A stretch of 64,000 bases of DNA from positions 186,001-250,000 of the forward strand of contig JAWWNJ010000092.1 in NCBI GenBank assembly GCA_037176885.1. Reading direction: 5' to 3'. The notes beneath the pieces were generated by a model. It was not told the DNA's origin. It ran no database searches and saw only the letters and a program-made list of their open reading frames with translations. Position numbers and translations under genes: made by a program. The DNA comes from Favolaschia claudopus. Lineage: Eukaryota > Basidiomycota > Agaricomycetes > Agaricales > Mycenaceae. Below, one piece after another: positions 1 through 11,036 of this stretch; positions within the stretch are counted from its first letter, which is position 1; each line of letters begins with the position of its first letter.

Positions 1-3000
1 TTAACACTAAGAACCCTTTTGATGAGCTTATGTGTCAAACACTTCCAAGAGTCTTAGATCTGGGTGATGAGGTACACCACCGTTTGTTCCGGACCTCCGG
101 AGGACGTTTTGACAGATGCTGTTAGCTGACATCTCCGAAACATTCCCTGGAGACCGAAACATCGATTCCCAGACAATCCGTCGGCGATGATGTCCTGGGG
201 ACATTCTGCGCTGAAGCTCTCCAGGACATTAGAGCCAGTTTGCTGACGGCGCTTGCCATAAATAATATTTGAATTGCTTCTTAAATTCGATCAAAATACA
301 AATAAAAAAATGGTATTGCAAGCAACAAAAGTATACATTGAGTGGCTACACAAATGATTCTAGGAGGGAGAGGAGAAGAGGAGGGAGAGGAAGTAAATGA
401 TAATTTTCCGGAAGATGGAGAGAAAGAGAGGTGGGGAGAGGGCCGAAGCGTGTTGATGAGAGAGGCTTGGGGAGGACGACGGCAAGGACTTTGATGAAGG
501 TTTGCATGGGTTACACTCTTGAGAAGTTTTCAGCTTGCGGCCTTGGACTCTTGCGACCGTTGTCTTGCAGTCTCAGCCTTGCACAGTGAGGTTCTTGGAT
601 CTTGCGGACTTGCGACTCTTGCCTGAGGTGGAGAGATCTTCGTGCCACAACGGACTTGAAGAGGCTTGAAGATTGAAGCTTGAAGGGATGTTGAGGAGAG
701 ATGACAGTGTCAGAGGCTTCGAGCTTCCTTCTGGGGTGTCGTGAAAGACGAGGAGTTTGGAGGGGGGATGAGGGAAGAAGACAAGAGAGTGACGTGGCAG
801 CGGAGACCGTAATGACAAACATCACCATTGAATGATGCCACGTCATGATGCGATGTGGGGACTTCATCGTTTTCTCGAGTTCGACGCCAAATCCAGCAGC
901 AAAAGGTTGCGTCCGCTCGAGGAACTTCATGAACTTCCTTGGAATACATTGTGCATTCAATACTAAGTCACAAGGAGTTTATTGGGGGATATAGCTACTC
1001 CAAATACAGTACTTGTTGAATCAGACGAGCTTAAGATTCCAGTATATATCTTAAGATTTGAACAACCTTCTAGGATGTCCTTCAACCATCCACAGACTGT
1101 CCCAACCACGCTTCTGAGGACATTTCGAAATTGAGAGCTGTTGGAGCTCGCAAATCATGGTTCCGAGGACATCACACCTCGGACATTATTTTGACATTTG
1201 AATAAAATGGTGGTGTACATTGCATGCTTCTGACCACATTATATATGCCAATCTGCTATTCCAGCCATCCAAGGAAAGGTACCAGGAATACCAAGATCAG
1301 ATTTGCAAGGCAATCCTGATATTGGTCAAGCGCTCAGTGTTCAAAGCTCTGAATGACCATGAAGCCACTGAGCTTGAGGGGCTGCTTGAAACCCTGAGCA
1401 ACCTTGACCCTCAGCCTGCTACATCTGAGGCTTTATGTGGTTTTGGAGAGCGGGCCCTCCAGAGGAGATGGGATGATCCTGAGGCGGTGGATGACCTCTT
1501 TGAAAATCATATGGATGGGATTAGTTGCTTTGGAGATGATCATGATAGTGGTAGTGAGACTGGAGATGAACAAGTTCTCGCAAAGATCAATGAGGTGCGC
1601 TATCTTCCTCTTTTATTTCAAGATATGTCAATATTCTTTGTAGACTTTACCAGTCGTCTTTGACGACGACGAGGATGCTCCTATCCGTCCTGAAGTTCCG
1701 GAAAGTTTCGAGGATGAAGGGGTATGTGGGCACCATTTCCAATACATGAAACTTACTGTTTGATAGGCTTTGGATAAATTCTACCATGCTACCGCGGATG
1801 CATTCTTTGCGCTGGCCAAGTTCCTCATTCACGGTGACTTGAATGACGAGAATTGCCGTGAAATCCAATATCACTACACAGTGCTCCGTGTATTGGACCC
1901 TTCTCACATCAATTGTGACTCCTACGCCAAAATCTACAGAGATGCAGTTTCGGATGACAAGAATATGACTATGGCTTTGGAGGTCGAAAACTATGAACCG
2001 TCTTCAGAGGTGAGTGATCTATATTTCTCTTGTGTCCAAACTCATGGTATATTCCAGTGGGGCTATGATGAATTGAATCCGAGCCTGAAACGCACTTTCT
2101 TTGCTGAGTGGAAGCACTGGAAAAAGGTAAGTCAAATCTATATGGTCATTATTACCTTTGTTCATGAGATGTGTACAGTTGTCAGCTCAGGAAAAAGCAG
2201 CTATAAAGGCTCTAAAGTCACCTTCCGAGGTCTGCCATTAAATCCTGCACATTGATATGCTGATCAAACATATAACAGAATATGGACGTATGGAAAGAAG
2301 AAAAACGCTTGAGAAGAAGAGTTCTTGTTCCTGATATGCCTAAGTTTCCAAAGAATCTCGACGTGGTATGTGATCTACTTGGGCAATTGAACACAGTAAT
2401 AATATATATATAGCTTGAGCGTTACAATCTCCAGCAGTCACTGGAGGTTGATGTTCATCGTGTCCTTTTGAGGGCCAAGAAACGTGCACTGCTTCAAGAT
2501 GAGGTTGACTACCTCAATAAAGTGTTACCATTGCTCAAAGGTCACCCATCCCACCATCGTTTGCACTCATTGGTTCGGAAGGCAGGTAAAAAGAAACTGC
2601 GCCTCACAGAGATGATGGCAGTTCGAGCTATGGCTGGAGATGATGATGCAGTAGCCGAAACTTCTGGTCAAGAGGCAGAGTTGTCTATCCTTGAAATGAT
2701 GATTCAGAACCTTAACGGCAAGGCTGAGGATTCTTCAGAAGTGCTTCAGCAAATTCAGGACACAGCTGTCAATACAATTCAGGTTTTATATTCCTTCATT
2801 CATTTTTATCAACAACCAGATTTTAATATTATCTTCAGATCTATCGTCGTCCCATCTATCATAGCGGTGCAAATGCTGGCAGAAACCCAAGCACCCCGGC
2901 GGTTTACCAAGAGCATTTTGGGAATCTTGCAACATTCCTGAAAGCGTCACCTCCTCCCTTTCCACAGGGGTCCTCTTTCATCATCAGGCTCTGCCTTGTG

Positions 3001-3402
3001 GTAACACCACTAGGGTCTGTCCTCGGTCTCACTCACAAAGCCCAGCTGCAAGCTCCCATGCACAGCATCATAGTTGGTGTTATACATGCACAGGAACCTG
3101 CCACCAGAGCTCTGTTGATATGGGATGTCAACATTCTGGCTACAGAACGAAACAAGAGCAAGAACTCGCTTCACGACCAGACTGTGGCCTTGGTTGGCAG
3201 AGTGAGAAAAATGGAGCGTGTTCCCAAGTTTCAATCCCTGTGGATTTCTAAAGGACAGAAATCTGGGCATCGAAACATCTGTTTGGAGCTGACGTTGAGG
3301 CACATGTTGAAGTTGGCACAGGGGGGCTTGAAGATTCACAGAAACAAAGAAAATGGATCAATCAAAAGTGTCGAAGGATTTGTTCAGGTCAATGATAGTT
3401 AA
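1..3402 (+). CDS. Unknown multi-exon protein, 5' end outside window
   Basis: A 5'-truncated gene that I do not recognise. Coding starts before base 1 (exon 3-71, ending LDLGDE) and resumes at 1265 (PSKERYQEYQDQ), with about eight more exons to a TAA at 3400-3402. Phases stay open across GT-AG introns near 1606-1651, 1722-1767, 2010-2057, 2127-2178, 2228-2278, 2366-2414 and 2782-2838. The visible part is over 600 residues, with acidic stretches (DDDED), a Lys/Arg-rich middle and a long helical section (EAELSILEMMIQNLNG). No signal peptide, membrane segment or catalytic motif was seen. The first visible intron holds a TIR element. It could be a basidiomycete-specific or transposon-cargo gene. 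That the reading frame survives through many introns argues it is a real gene. Confidence 0.6.
75..1215. mobile_element. Non-autonomous TIR element inside an intron
   Basis: The ends are inverted: CACCACCGTTT at 75 and, on the other strand from 1215, CACCACCATTT. Both are flanked by TA (73-74 and 1216-1217), so a 2-bp TA duplication fits. Both subterminal zones (about 95-250 and 1070-1205) carry repeated GGACAT/ATGTCC motifs, including ATGTCCTGGGGACAT at about 200, like the subterminal repeats of CACTA/EnSpm-type elements. Removing the element restores a normal 50-base intron (GTACATTGC...CTGAC...CCAG) between exons ending at 71 and starting at 1265. The interior has purine-rich runs and no convincing ORF. 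The superfamily is uncertain (CACTA-like from the repeats, mariner-like from the TA). Confidence 0.55.
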
Positions 3403-3502
3403 ATAACTTTGTACTGCAATGCACTTGTGACTTGTGTTTTATTGTTGCCAGTAGTGTCAATGTGAACCTAACATAAGTTATAATTGTCACTGCCCATTGA
3501 AG

Positions 3503-4160
3503 CCCATATTGGCTGACAAGCACGAGATAAATATTTTGATAGGAAATCTCACGCACAGAAACTTGATGTATATCTCCGTCGTTCCTGGCACTCTTTCCCA
3601 TGAGATTTGCTGTACTGATGCTCTCAAGGGACGCTGTAATTAACACTTCCAATTGAGCCCCCCATATTGGCTAACGAGCACGAGAGAAATATTTTGATAG
3701 GAAATCTCACGCACAGAAACTTGATGTATATCTCCGTCGTTCCTGGCACTCTTTCCCATGAGATTTGCTGTAGTGGTGCTCTCAAGGGACGGTATAATTA
3801 ACACCTCCAATTGAGCCCCCCATATTGGCTGACGAGCACGAGAGAAATATTTTGATAGGAAATCTCACGCACAGAAACTTGATGTATATCTCCGTCGTTT
3901 CTGGCACTCTTTCCCATGAGATTTGCTGTAATGGTGCTCTCAAGGGACGCTATAATTAACACCTCCAATTGGGCCCCCCCATATTGGCTGACGAGCACGA
4001 GAGAAATATTTTGATAGGAAATCTCACGCACAGAAACTTGATGTATATCTCCGTCGTTTCTGGCACTCTTTCCCATGAGATTTGCTGTAATGGTGCTCTC
4101 AAGGGACGCTGTAATTAACACTTCCAATTGAACCCCCCATATTGGCTAATGAGCATGGAA
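3503..4160. repeat. Tandem minisatellite, 158-159 bp unit, four copies plus partial fifth
   Basis: The anchor CCCATATTGG recurs at 3503, 3661, 3819, 3978 and 4137, so the unit is 158, 158, 159 and 159 bp. Each full unit contains TTTTGATAGGAAATCTCACG, a shared ACTTGATGTATATCTCCGTC block and CTCAAGGGACG. Copies differ at only a few positions. The array separates the convergent 3' ends of the genes ending at 3402 and 4266. ORFs across it simply repeat themselves and are not taken as coding. Confidence 0.93.
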
Positions 4161-4265
4161 TAAATGGTTTGATGAGTAATCATAATAATTTCTCAGAACA
4201 GAACATAAAGAAACAATTGATACAATATATAATGTTTCAAACTATTTTACGGTCAAAATTCTTAG

Positions 4266-5457
4266 TTACATAACAATTTTTTCCACCCCACTGCTAAGTC
4301 TGTCAACGTCCATATGACGGCGGGTCGAACGTTCGAAAGGCGCTGGAAGCTTCCTTTTACCAATTGGCTCATTGCTTGTAGATGGTGTTGCACTGGCTGC
4401 TGCTGCTGCCTGTTCCTCAACACGCCGGAGATTCTATAAACGCAAATTCAACTCTTTAACATATTTATAATGGTTTGAATCTTACGGAAGTTGCTTCACT
4501 GCTGATTCTCATCACTCGATGAAGGTGGCATTGGACCTTTCTGACGTCTCCAGCAAAGGGAGCGACTCGAAAAGAAACAACAATTTCAACAAGATTGCCA
4601 ACTTGAACCATTGAGCGAGGTATTCCATTCTGGATATCCCAATCCCTTGAAATTCATGGCTCAGCTGCACCGTAAACAAAACCAAAATATTCTTACTCGT
4701 GCGTGTTCTCAATCCCAATCACATTGAGCACTTCAACGTCATTGTCACACGTATAGACAAATGACTGTTCTCCTGTAGCGTTAACCCAGCCCTGAACATA
4801 ACCTTTGACATCCAGCTCCTTGGGAATTTGCATAACTTCGAAAGAATTGTGCCGAGTAGGTGTCACAACACGTGTAGTTGCAGTGATTCCACGGTAAAGA
4901 CCACCAAGAATCATAGCAGCTGGAAGTGGAGTAACGTTGGAATCGGCACCAAGCATGAAATCTGATACAAGTTCAGTTGCCACAAGAGCATCCTTGAACT
5001 GTGTTTCGTCAAAACAGCTTATTGTAATGGTTTGCATACAGCGGCGAGGCCCAGATTGAACACTACACACAATGTTAGTTCATGATATTTGTGAATTCTA
5101 TAAAAAGCACCTTTGAGGTCCATTAACAACGAGATTACAACTCGTTACGAAACCAGTGACACTAAACAGTGCAATTGGACCCGAATTATCATTTTCCGAG
5201 TTGCGATCAATCAACCAAGTATATCCATCTCTACTATCAAAAGCAAAGCTGCTGTTGACGCTTGTAGCAGAGGTAAAACTGCTGAGAGCATGGACGTCCC
5301 CTGTATCATTCAGGCGAACGTGATTGAATTTTGGAAGGAATTCGGTCCCTAGCAGTCGTTAGCATAATTTTGATTCAATTCACACGACACACATACAGTC
5401 TTTTGACTGGAGAACGGTATCGTAGAACACCGATGGTTCAATATGAGAAAAGGTCAT
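4266..5457 (-). CDS. Unknown protein, divergent-pair member A
   Basis: A hand-spliced gene of about 335 residues that I do not recognise. It starts at MTFSHIEPSVF (ATG at 5455-5457) and ends at SGVEKIVM with TAA at 4266-4268. Introns lie near 5350-5396 (branch CTAAC), 5063-5111 (branch CTAAC), about 4644-4694 and 4434-4485. The protein has a beta-rich middle, a C-terminal stretch VGNLVEIVVSFRV, then a poly-Ala tail and a basic end. No signal peptide or membrane segment is seen. It stands head-to-head with the gene at 5770, about 310 bp apart. The partner has a similar C-terminal stretch, so the two may be diverged homologues or partners. A nucleic-acid-binding beta-barrel is only a guess. Confidence 0.55.
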
Positions 5458-5769
5458 ACTTTGTGGTACTTTTTCGGACACGTATTTTTGGACAGCTCTT
5501 CCTTTATTAAGACTTACTGATATCAGGTGTCATCATATTTTGATGATGAGTGCGGAGCTTTCTCAATTGGCTTCTCCACACTGGTCATTAATGACATCAT
5601 TGGCTACATCATATATGATGTCATGAACATATATGGCATCGTTACATGATCCATATTTATACCCCACCGTATTTTTTTTCTTCTTTGAGACAAGAATAAA
5701 CTATGCCACCAGTACTTCGTAACAAACACCAGTTGAGTTGTTGACGTACAAACCAGATCCAAATCTAAC

Positions 5770-6980
5770 AATGTTTAGGAGAGAGTCTGATGATGAGACT
5801 GAGAAGCCTGACCAAAAACGCCCTCACACTGGATCTCGTGCTTCTTCCGAAACCGTGAAAACTGAAGGCGAAGATGTGAGTCCTGCTTGATACATCTATT
5901 CTCAATCTACATCTCCTCCAAAGGTCAAATCCCAATCTCAACATGTATCTACTCTGGGGAAACCTAGCGTTGTTGATGTCTACAAGCAAGTGTCCCCCAT
6001 TTCTTCTCCATCTGTTAACTGATATCTTGTTAGTTTGACACCACTCAACTCTTTTGAACTCACAGAGGGTGTTGCCGATTTAGATCGCCTTATCATGCCT
6101 GATGCATATGAGCGAATCTGTGCTTATGAAATGGCGATTGGTGTCGAGTCCTGGCTGGAAAACCTTGCAACGGTGACCCCTTCTGATTTTGAACTGCGGG
6201 ATGGGGTCGTTTTCCGTAAAAAAGCCACCAAAGCAGCTAGGTTCTTCATTGTTGGCTGCGTTACACACCCATCAGCGTTATGCACTAAGAGTGTATACAA
6301 CAAGCACTCTGTCAACGTCATGCCTTCCAAAATTGGTTGGGGCCGTTCGTCTGGTGTAATTCATGCCTTGCTGGGTGATGTCACGGCATATGTATTTGCA
6401 GATGGATTGTCATTTTCTACTATGCCAAAATCCAATCCTGGTTGCGTGTTTTCTCTTTCTCACATGTTTCTCAATTTGCTTATTGTCCATATCAGCAAAG
6501 ATACCGTCTTCTTATTCCCCAAAGAAAATTGCCGCCACTAGTCCTTGTAAGTCCTTCGTATGCGCTTACTCTCATCTTACTATATTTGTATCAGCCAAAC
6601 CCAACATTCCTGTTTCTGGAACTCGAAAAGTGCCAGTGGAATGGAGCAAGTATGCTGCACTACCTGGTGACAAACCAGGTGTGTGTATTTGTTTTTGCAC
6701 TGTTAAATATTCTGACTTGTATTTTCTAGTCCCAATTTACGATGCTCGATCTTTGGACTTTGATATCAAGAATTTGCATCAGTTGCCTGCTTATCAAGGA
6801 GAGTTGGATGCTGGTATGGTCATTATGGTGGTATTCACCCTTGGCCGCTATTCTGGAATGGAAGGTGAAAAGTTGTCGTTGAATGTCCAAACTGCTGTGG
6901 CACTACATGACAATGTGCCTGAAGAAAACCGCCCTTCTGAAACCATCATTGATGCGAAATTTCCGTTGCCGTACAATTAA
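5770..6980 (+). CDS. Unknown protein, divergent-pair member B
   Basis: A complete spliced gene of roughly 350 residues, function not recognised. It starts MFRRESDDETEKPDQKRP with a charged, disordered N-terminus of about 50 residues. A folded region follows (SFELTEGVADLDRLIMPDAY), then VPVEWSKYAALPGDKP, and a C-terminal beta-rich part with GMVIMVVFTLGRYSG and LSLNVQTAVALHDN. Introns: 5876-5923; 5986-6033, a GC-AG intron (GCAAGT donor, branch TTAACTGAT); and three more between 6440 and 6731. It is transcribed away from the gene ending at 4266, sharing the promoter interval 5458-5769. The C-terminal pattern of two long strands ending at a small hinge resembles that of its neighbour. Confidence 0.6.
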
Positions 6981-7321
6981 ACCACAGAATGATTGTTTGA
7001 CTATGTTCTAAATATGCCTTATGTATATGCTACAAATATATGCTTTTATGATGTATTTTACATTGTGAGCTCGTGATGATCAAAACTGTCAGAGTAGGGG
7101 ACCGGTGCTTGCACCGCTATCGATTCTTTCGATGGTTTTGGGGTGCAACACGGACCGGAGTCACCGGACCGAATGGCGTCTACAGTGGAGCACGCCTCGT
7201 GTTGTTCCTATTTTCTGCTTATTGATGGCAAAGTTGAGTTGTGGACTTTTGACTCCCAACCTCGCCGGCAGGCGCCCTGCACCTGGCTTTCACCCACACC
7301 ACCACTTCCCTACGTATCTCC
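6981..7321. other. Intergenic, no gene seen
   Basis: AT-rich 3' flank of the preceding gene up to about 7080, then GC-richer sequence before the GH16 start. ORFs at 7105 and 7143 read into the GH16 first exon in wrong frames. No TATA box or repeat was found. Confidence 0.5.
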
Positions 7322-9023
7322 ATGCGTTGTATCTCGGTTTCGCTGTTCCTTTTGCTCTTCTGGGTCGTTTCGGGCTATCAACTTGTGGACAACTTTGCGG
7401 GGCTCACTTTCTTCGACAATTGGGACTTTTACGGGAACTACGACAACCTTACGCTTGGTGGGTGGCTCGATGCCTCGTGTTTTTGCGCGTTTACGGATTG
7501 GGTGCTGGGTTTAGGTGACGTAGTGTGGTTGGATGTGGCCGACGCGTTTACGCAGCAATTGGCGTATGTGAACGCTGCTGGGAATGTCATTATCAAGGTG
7601 GACAACTTCTCCAACGTTCCGTTCAACCAGAAGCGGAATTCGGTGTGTTCTGTGGGCACGGCGGACATGTCGTCATATCTGATTTATTGTGTGTGGCCAG
7701 GTTCGGATTACAACGAAATCGAGTTATGCTCTCGGAACGTTGTGGATTATTGATGCTGTTCATGTCCCTTACGGGTGTTCGGTAAGTTTCTTCCAGCGAT
7801 TACTCGGAGCATCTCATTCTGAATGGATTTCAAGGTTTGGCCGAGCATATGGACTGTGGGTCCACTCCAATTTTCGCGTTTCTTCGTTGATTTTTCCGCT
7901 AGATGGGTCCTTCATGGCCTGCTGGTGTACGCCTCCTGCTATCTGTTTTTTTTTTTACCTTATATCGACTCCGGCACGCAGGGCGAAATCGAGTGCGTGC
8001 CACAATCTACTCCGTTTCGGTGTCTCACATCTCAAGAATAGCATCTTCGAAGCCATCAACCTCAACCTGAACAATCAATATGCCCTCCACACGACGCCAG
8101 GATGTCTCCACACCACTCCCCTCGACCAGAAGGGAGTGTCCTCGATCCCAGACTGCTCGCAGTCCTCCGGCTGTTTGGTAGGCGAAACCATGCCGAATAG
8201 CTATCAAGCTGGGTTCGCCGCTGCTGGTGGAGGAGTCTGGGCTACTCAATTTGACTACACTGGGTCGGTCTGGTCATCGCTCTCTTCGTGCTGCGCTCAT
8301 AAACTCTCTCTTTAGCATCTAGTACGTATTTCCCGTTTGCAGAAAAAAATAGTCTATTCAACCTTCCCGGCAGCATATGGTTCTGGAGCGTATGTGGCAC
8401 ATCCAAATTTAACGTCGGCGTCTGCTAACGGGCGAGCAGCGCCCCAATGTTCCTCAGTCCATTGTTCAGTCGACGGCGGACTCGTCGATTGATCTGTCCG
8501 ATTGGGGTCCGCCCTCGGCCAGTTACATCAACTCCACCTGTACTGTAGAGAACTTCTTTGGTCCTCAGAAGATGGTCATAGGTGCGTACCACCATAACAT
8601 TCTTCGCATGTTACGAACAGTTCATAGATATCACGCTTTGCGGACAATAGTACGGTCCTTTTGCTTCTGTAGCCGAGCGCTTTCTAACCTTGTTCTAAGC
8701 GCCGGCCTCCCTGAGCAGTATCTAGCGACATGTGCTGGCCAAGGACCCACCGGTAAATGTGTACGTCGTTATATTCTCACTCCTTCAAGTCACTGTTGAC
8801 TCTGGCCAAGTACGACGACAACGTTGTTGGCCCAGGAAGCAACTACGACAATGCGTACTTTGAGATTAAATCGATTCGTGCGTATACAACAGCGGCGCCT
8901 GGAGCGACCGGTGTTTCTGCTCTAGATAATTCTCACTCCGGCAGCAAGAGAACCATCCACCCGGCGTGGTCGTCGCTCTTGCTCGCCCTGCTTTCTGGTA
9001 TAATTGCTATCATGACTCTTTGA
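7322..9023 (+). CDS. GH16 beta-glucanase-like enzyme, secreted, probably GPI-anchored
   Basis: Twelve exons join in frame to 1,077 nt (358 residues): 7322-7457, 7515-7642, 7701-7781, 7835-7855, 7903-7926, 7982-7992, 8042-8263, 8374-8389, 8440-8581, 8628-8649, 8700-8760 and 8811-9023. Five exons are only 11-24 nt. A signal peptide (MRCISVSLFLLLFWVVSG) is followed by a GH16 domain: TKSSYALGTLW, WPAGGEIDIFEAIN (catalytic E-x-D-x-x-E), NNQYALHTTPGC, WFWSRPNVP, DITLCGQYAG and GSNYDNAYFEI. The C-terminus has a Ser/Gly stretch and a hydrophobic tail (LLLALLSGIIAIMTL), which suggests a GPI anchor. GH16 enzymes of this type cut or remodel beta-1,3(1,4)-glucans in the fungal wall. The catalytic triad appears intact only after correct splicing. 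Confidence 0.92.
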
Positions 9024-9192
9024 CGAGCCTAGAGATGTTTTTCTATGATGCAAACGGACAATTGTAACCTTATGACTCCACTGTAGTGTTACACGATATT
9101 CTACGCTTTGTCTACGCTCTGTTTTTTTAGGCTTTTTTTACCTGGATTTTGGAATTTACACGTTACGAGTCACGGTGTGACCACCGTTTTCG

Positions 9193-10209
9193 ATGCTTCC
9201 ACTCCGCCAAGTCGCGTTCCAAACGTCGCGAAATCTATGTGTTCGGTGCTCTCAGCGTTTGCAGGCGCCTTCCACACACCCCGGGGCGCGTCTAGTCTGC
9301 GAAGCACGGCGCGCCTACGCCAGCAAACACTCCAAGTCTAAGGCGGCGGCGGATGCGGACGAGGTTCCAAGTACTGGCAAAGAAGGCAAATACTCAAAGT
9401 CTACAGCGGACTTAGTCCCAGGCTCCAAGCAACCAATCACGGACGAAGCAGCGCGCGCCGAATACGCCAAAGCCGACGAGAAAATGAAAGCCGCTGTCGA
9501 ATGGTACCGCAAAGAATGCGCCGGCGTCGAGAGCCGCGCAAACGGCCGCGTGACACCCGCTGTGCTCGACCCCGTCCGCGTGCGGCTGCCTGCTAGCGGG
9601 GACCATGAATACCGACTGGAAGAAGTCGCGACTGTGGGCGTGCGGGACGGCTCGACGTTGATAATCACCATATTCGATGAGGATGTGCGTCGTTGGTCGA
9701 GATAGTGCTGCAATATTGTTTTTGTTAGACGAGCTCTGCTCACGGCCACCGAGCAGACTATGAAGCACGTCGAGAAGGGGTTGTATGACTCTAAAATCCC
9801 GAATATTGTGCCCCAGAAACATGACGCACGGACGATCAAGATTCCTATACCGAAGTGAGTGGAGTTTGTTTTCTGTGTTTGATAGAGTGTGGATGGGGTG
9901 TGCTGAAATGGCGCGTGTTTAGGCCTACTGTGGAGTCGAATACCGCTCTGGTCACGGCAGCGACGCGGAAAGCCGAAGATGTGCGCGTCCAAATTCGCAA
10001 ACTGCATCAAACCAGTTTAAAGCGCGGCAATTACAAAAAACATTCGATTGAGATGGAGGAGGTGCGTCGTTCGATCATTTGCATGCTTTCTTCGTGACGG
10101 CTGACGATCCCCACAGTTCCAGAAACTCGTGGATCGGCATATTGCTGACGTTGAAAAGATTGTCCTGGACTTGAAACGGGCGACAACTGTCGGCGGGAAG
10201 AAAAAGTAG
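9193..10209 (+). CDS. RRF1: Mitochondrial ribosome recycling factor
   Basis: Four exons: 9193 to about 9690, about 9730-9854, 9923-10061 and 10117-10209. The N-terminus (MLPLRQVAFQTSRNLCVRC) is basic and Ser-rich, as in a mitochondrial targeting sequence, and a Lys/Ser/Ala linker follows. The RRF domain shows AVEWYRKECAGVESRANGRV, a central part ending KIPIP, then NTALVTAATRKAEDVRVQIRKLHQ and a final helix ending LKRATTVGGKKK. RRF releases post-termination mitoribosomes from mRNA. The first intron edge is ambiguous: donor GT at 9685 or nearby, acceptor AG at 9728 or 9733, because the most obvious pair breaks the frame. The rest of the model is firm. Confidence 0.88.
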
Positions 10210-11036
10210 TGACGCTTTGCTTAGAATTGAAACATCGTCTTCGAACTTTGTTGTTCTTTCCGACGTTGGCCACGCAATGTCCTGACGGCTATCCACATTT
10301 CTCGCGACCCTGCAGGTTTCAAAAGTTAGAGCACCCGAACCTGAATCCCGTGTTAGCCTCTGCGGGTTGTACTTTCGGATCCGACGCCCCGAGTGGCCCT
10401 TGACGAGTGAGAAAAAAACATCCACCGCCCCTTCCCCCTACCCCTGCCCTGAAAGAAGACCAAATGTTGCCCTGGTGCCTCTCCTCCATCGGCCGATATT
10501 CAAGTATGGCCAAGGGACGCTCCACCGGTATTAAGAGTCCCGAATAACTATTGATTCCTGTATTTGGCTTTCCTGGGATTCACCACGCTGAAGACGATCC
10601 TCCTAGAACTGACACCGAATATCACGATCCACAGTACAAGCAATCCATCTAATGCGAGCAAAACATCGCATATATTTCGCTTCCGCAAGTTCCTTCTGGA
10701 GAGGACATTTCGAAGACGCCGTGCATTGCCGTCCCAATTGGCTCCAATTGCGTACCTTATTAGGTAGGATGTGCCTAATCCGCTAGGCTCGTGGTTCGCT
10801 CGAAGCCAAGAAGTGCGAGCATGAGGCTTCAAATTTCGACCATCGCCGTCTTGATTCTATTCGATTTTGGTAGGTGCTATGAACTCATCTTCATTCGGTT
10901 CGGGGCGACAGGCAAGTACCCTTCACGCGGATCCGGACGAAAGAGATAGGTTGACGGTATAAAAGTCAGACCCTTTCGTTCTACACTTGTGAGTTCATTC
11001 ATCCCCGTCTCGTCCTCGTTCTGTCTGTCGTTTACC
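10210..11036. other. Intergenic with promoter of the next gene
   Basis: No conserved ORF was recognised in 827 bp; the small ORFs on both strands look random. The last 80 bp hold the TATA element and leader of the gene at 11037. Confidence 0.5.
10958..10965 (+). promoter_or_regulatory. TATA box of the small secreted protein gene
   Basis: TATAAAAG lies 72 bp before the ATG at 11037, followed by a pyrimidine-rich leader (CCCGTCTCGTCCTCG). The spacing is typical for a strongly expressed fungal gene. Confidence 0.6.

Noticed and set aside
511..960. 149-codon minus-strand frame at 511-960
   Set aside because: It lies inside the intron-borne TIR element, is low in complexity and shows no family resemblance.
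3389..4127. CRISPR-like or repeat-protein reading of the tandem array
   Set aside because: Units are 158 bp with no unique spacers, and the genome is eukaryotic. ORFs only echo the repeat.
7438..8249. GH16 locus as a frameshifted pseudogene
   Set aside because: All apparent breaks coincide with valid GT-AG introns and the spliced frame is complete.
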